Source: JBGTBQ01 sp041749275 (lineage in GTDB: Bacteria > Acidobacteriota > Blastocatellia > Pyrinomonadales > Pyrinomonadaceae). From it: 38,671 bases of DNA. The translations under genes were made by a program, and so were the position numbers. Below, in pieces: positions 38,561 to 38,671 of this stretch. Under the pieces are notes generated by a model that had not been told where the DNA came from, did no database searches, and saw only the letters and a program-made list of their open reading frames with translations. The stretch spans positions 1 through 38,671 of the forward strand of contig JBGTBQ010000078.1 of assembly GCA_041749275.1 (NCBI GenBank). The letters run 5' to 3'. The first letter of the stretch is position 1, and every line of letters begins with the position of its first letter.

Positions 38561-38671
38561 TAAAGTCGCTCAAGCGCTTCGACGGCGAGGGTGTGGAAGC
38601 GGAGACGGACACTGTTGATGTTGATGAAAGGTAGCGTGCGCGCGTGCGTGCGGTTGGTGAGGAGGATGAAA
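38560..38671 (-). CDS. Serine hydrolase, C-terminus only (cut by window edge)
   Basis: On the minus strand the frame from the window edge to the TAG at 38562-38560 gives 36 residues: FILLTNRTHARTLPFININS, then VRLRFHTLAVEALERL. The LLTNR strand followed by a short loop and a helix with R.RFH is the usual end of class C beta-lactamase-like esterases and peptidases. The catalytic part lies outside the window. The last base of its stop codon is the first base of the MITE-like element, but the same stop would exist without the insertion. The call rests on a short stretch. Confidence 0.5.
   Translation of the reverse strand, partial: FILLTNRTHARTLPFININSVRLRFHTLAVEALERL

Noticed and set aside
1..38671. 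tRNA, rRNA or CRISPR array
   Set aside because: I saw no cloverleaf with a GGTTCGA-type loop, no rRNA stretches and no regular spaced repeats on reading both strands.

Overview
The window is GC-rich bacterial chromosome. Three things suggest an Acidobacteriota-like organism, perhaps of the Blastocatellia type: an ECF sigma/anti-sigma/secretin-domain operon, system II cytochrome c maturation beside multiheme cytochromes, and a ROK regulator. This placement is inference from gene style, not from a marker gene.

Layout. Positions 1-5250 hold the end of aroE, a ThiF/MoeB-type adenylyltransferase, a large secreted beta-propeller protein and two small exported proteins, with two intrinsic terminators and a possible small RNA. 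Positions 5268-7581 (minus) are an ECF sigma factor, its zinc-finger anti-sigma factor and an exported protein with a secretin N-domain. Positions 7833-11096 carry a ROK regulator, a penicillin-binding serine hydrolase and a ferredoxin/metallo-beta-lactamase fusion, plus a perfect 28-bp inverted repeat.

Positions 11113-27787 form one functional region for extracytoplasmic electron transfer. ResB and CcsA (system II haem attachment) are flanked by two paralogous membrane-anchored TPR proteins. Then come plus-strand multihaem cytochromes with 8 (+1 odd), 9 and 4 haem motifs. A convergent minus-strand operon encodes an 824-aa protein joining two cyclic-nucleotide-binding domains to four Fe-S clusters and a membrane domain, an FHA-membrane-heptahaem cytochrome fusion, a membrane-anchored ferredoxin/flavin-type oxidoreductase whose flavoprotein fold looks circularly permuted, and a lipoprotein. 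Together these look like a signal-gated route for electrons between cytoplasm and periplasm. The substrates cannot be read from the sequence.

Positions 28283-30833 are small genes: a DnaJ-type zinc-finger protein with a coupled small ORF, a discoidin-like protein, a helix-turn-helix protein, a zinc-ribbon protein, infA with a TTG start, and an RRM RNA-binding protein.

Positions 31111-37938 are a 6.83-kb mobile element that starts with GGG, has 23-bp terminal inverted repeats (22/23 identical) and is flanked by a perfect 9-bp direct repeat (ACGACCGCG). The N-terminal part of an ISKra4-type transposase lies inside the right end and a C-terminal tail inside the left end, both on the minus strand. 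Between them sits a defence-like cargo: a helix-turn-helix/70-aa/PIN module, a nuclease-methyltransferase fusion, a specificity subunit, and a protein with a HEPN-type RxxxxH motif. There is no separate HsdR translocase.

The right edge holds a GH97-like C-terminal fragment, a 196-bp MITE-like hairpin element, and the C-terminus of a serine hydrolase on the minus strand. I saw no tRNA, rRNA or CRISPR array.
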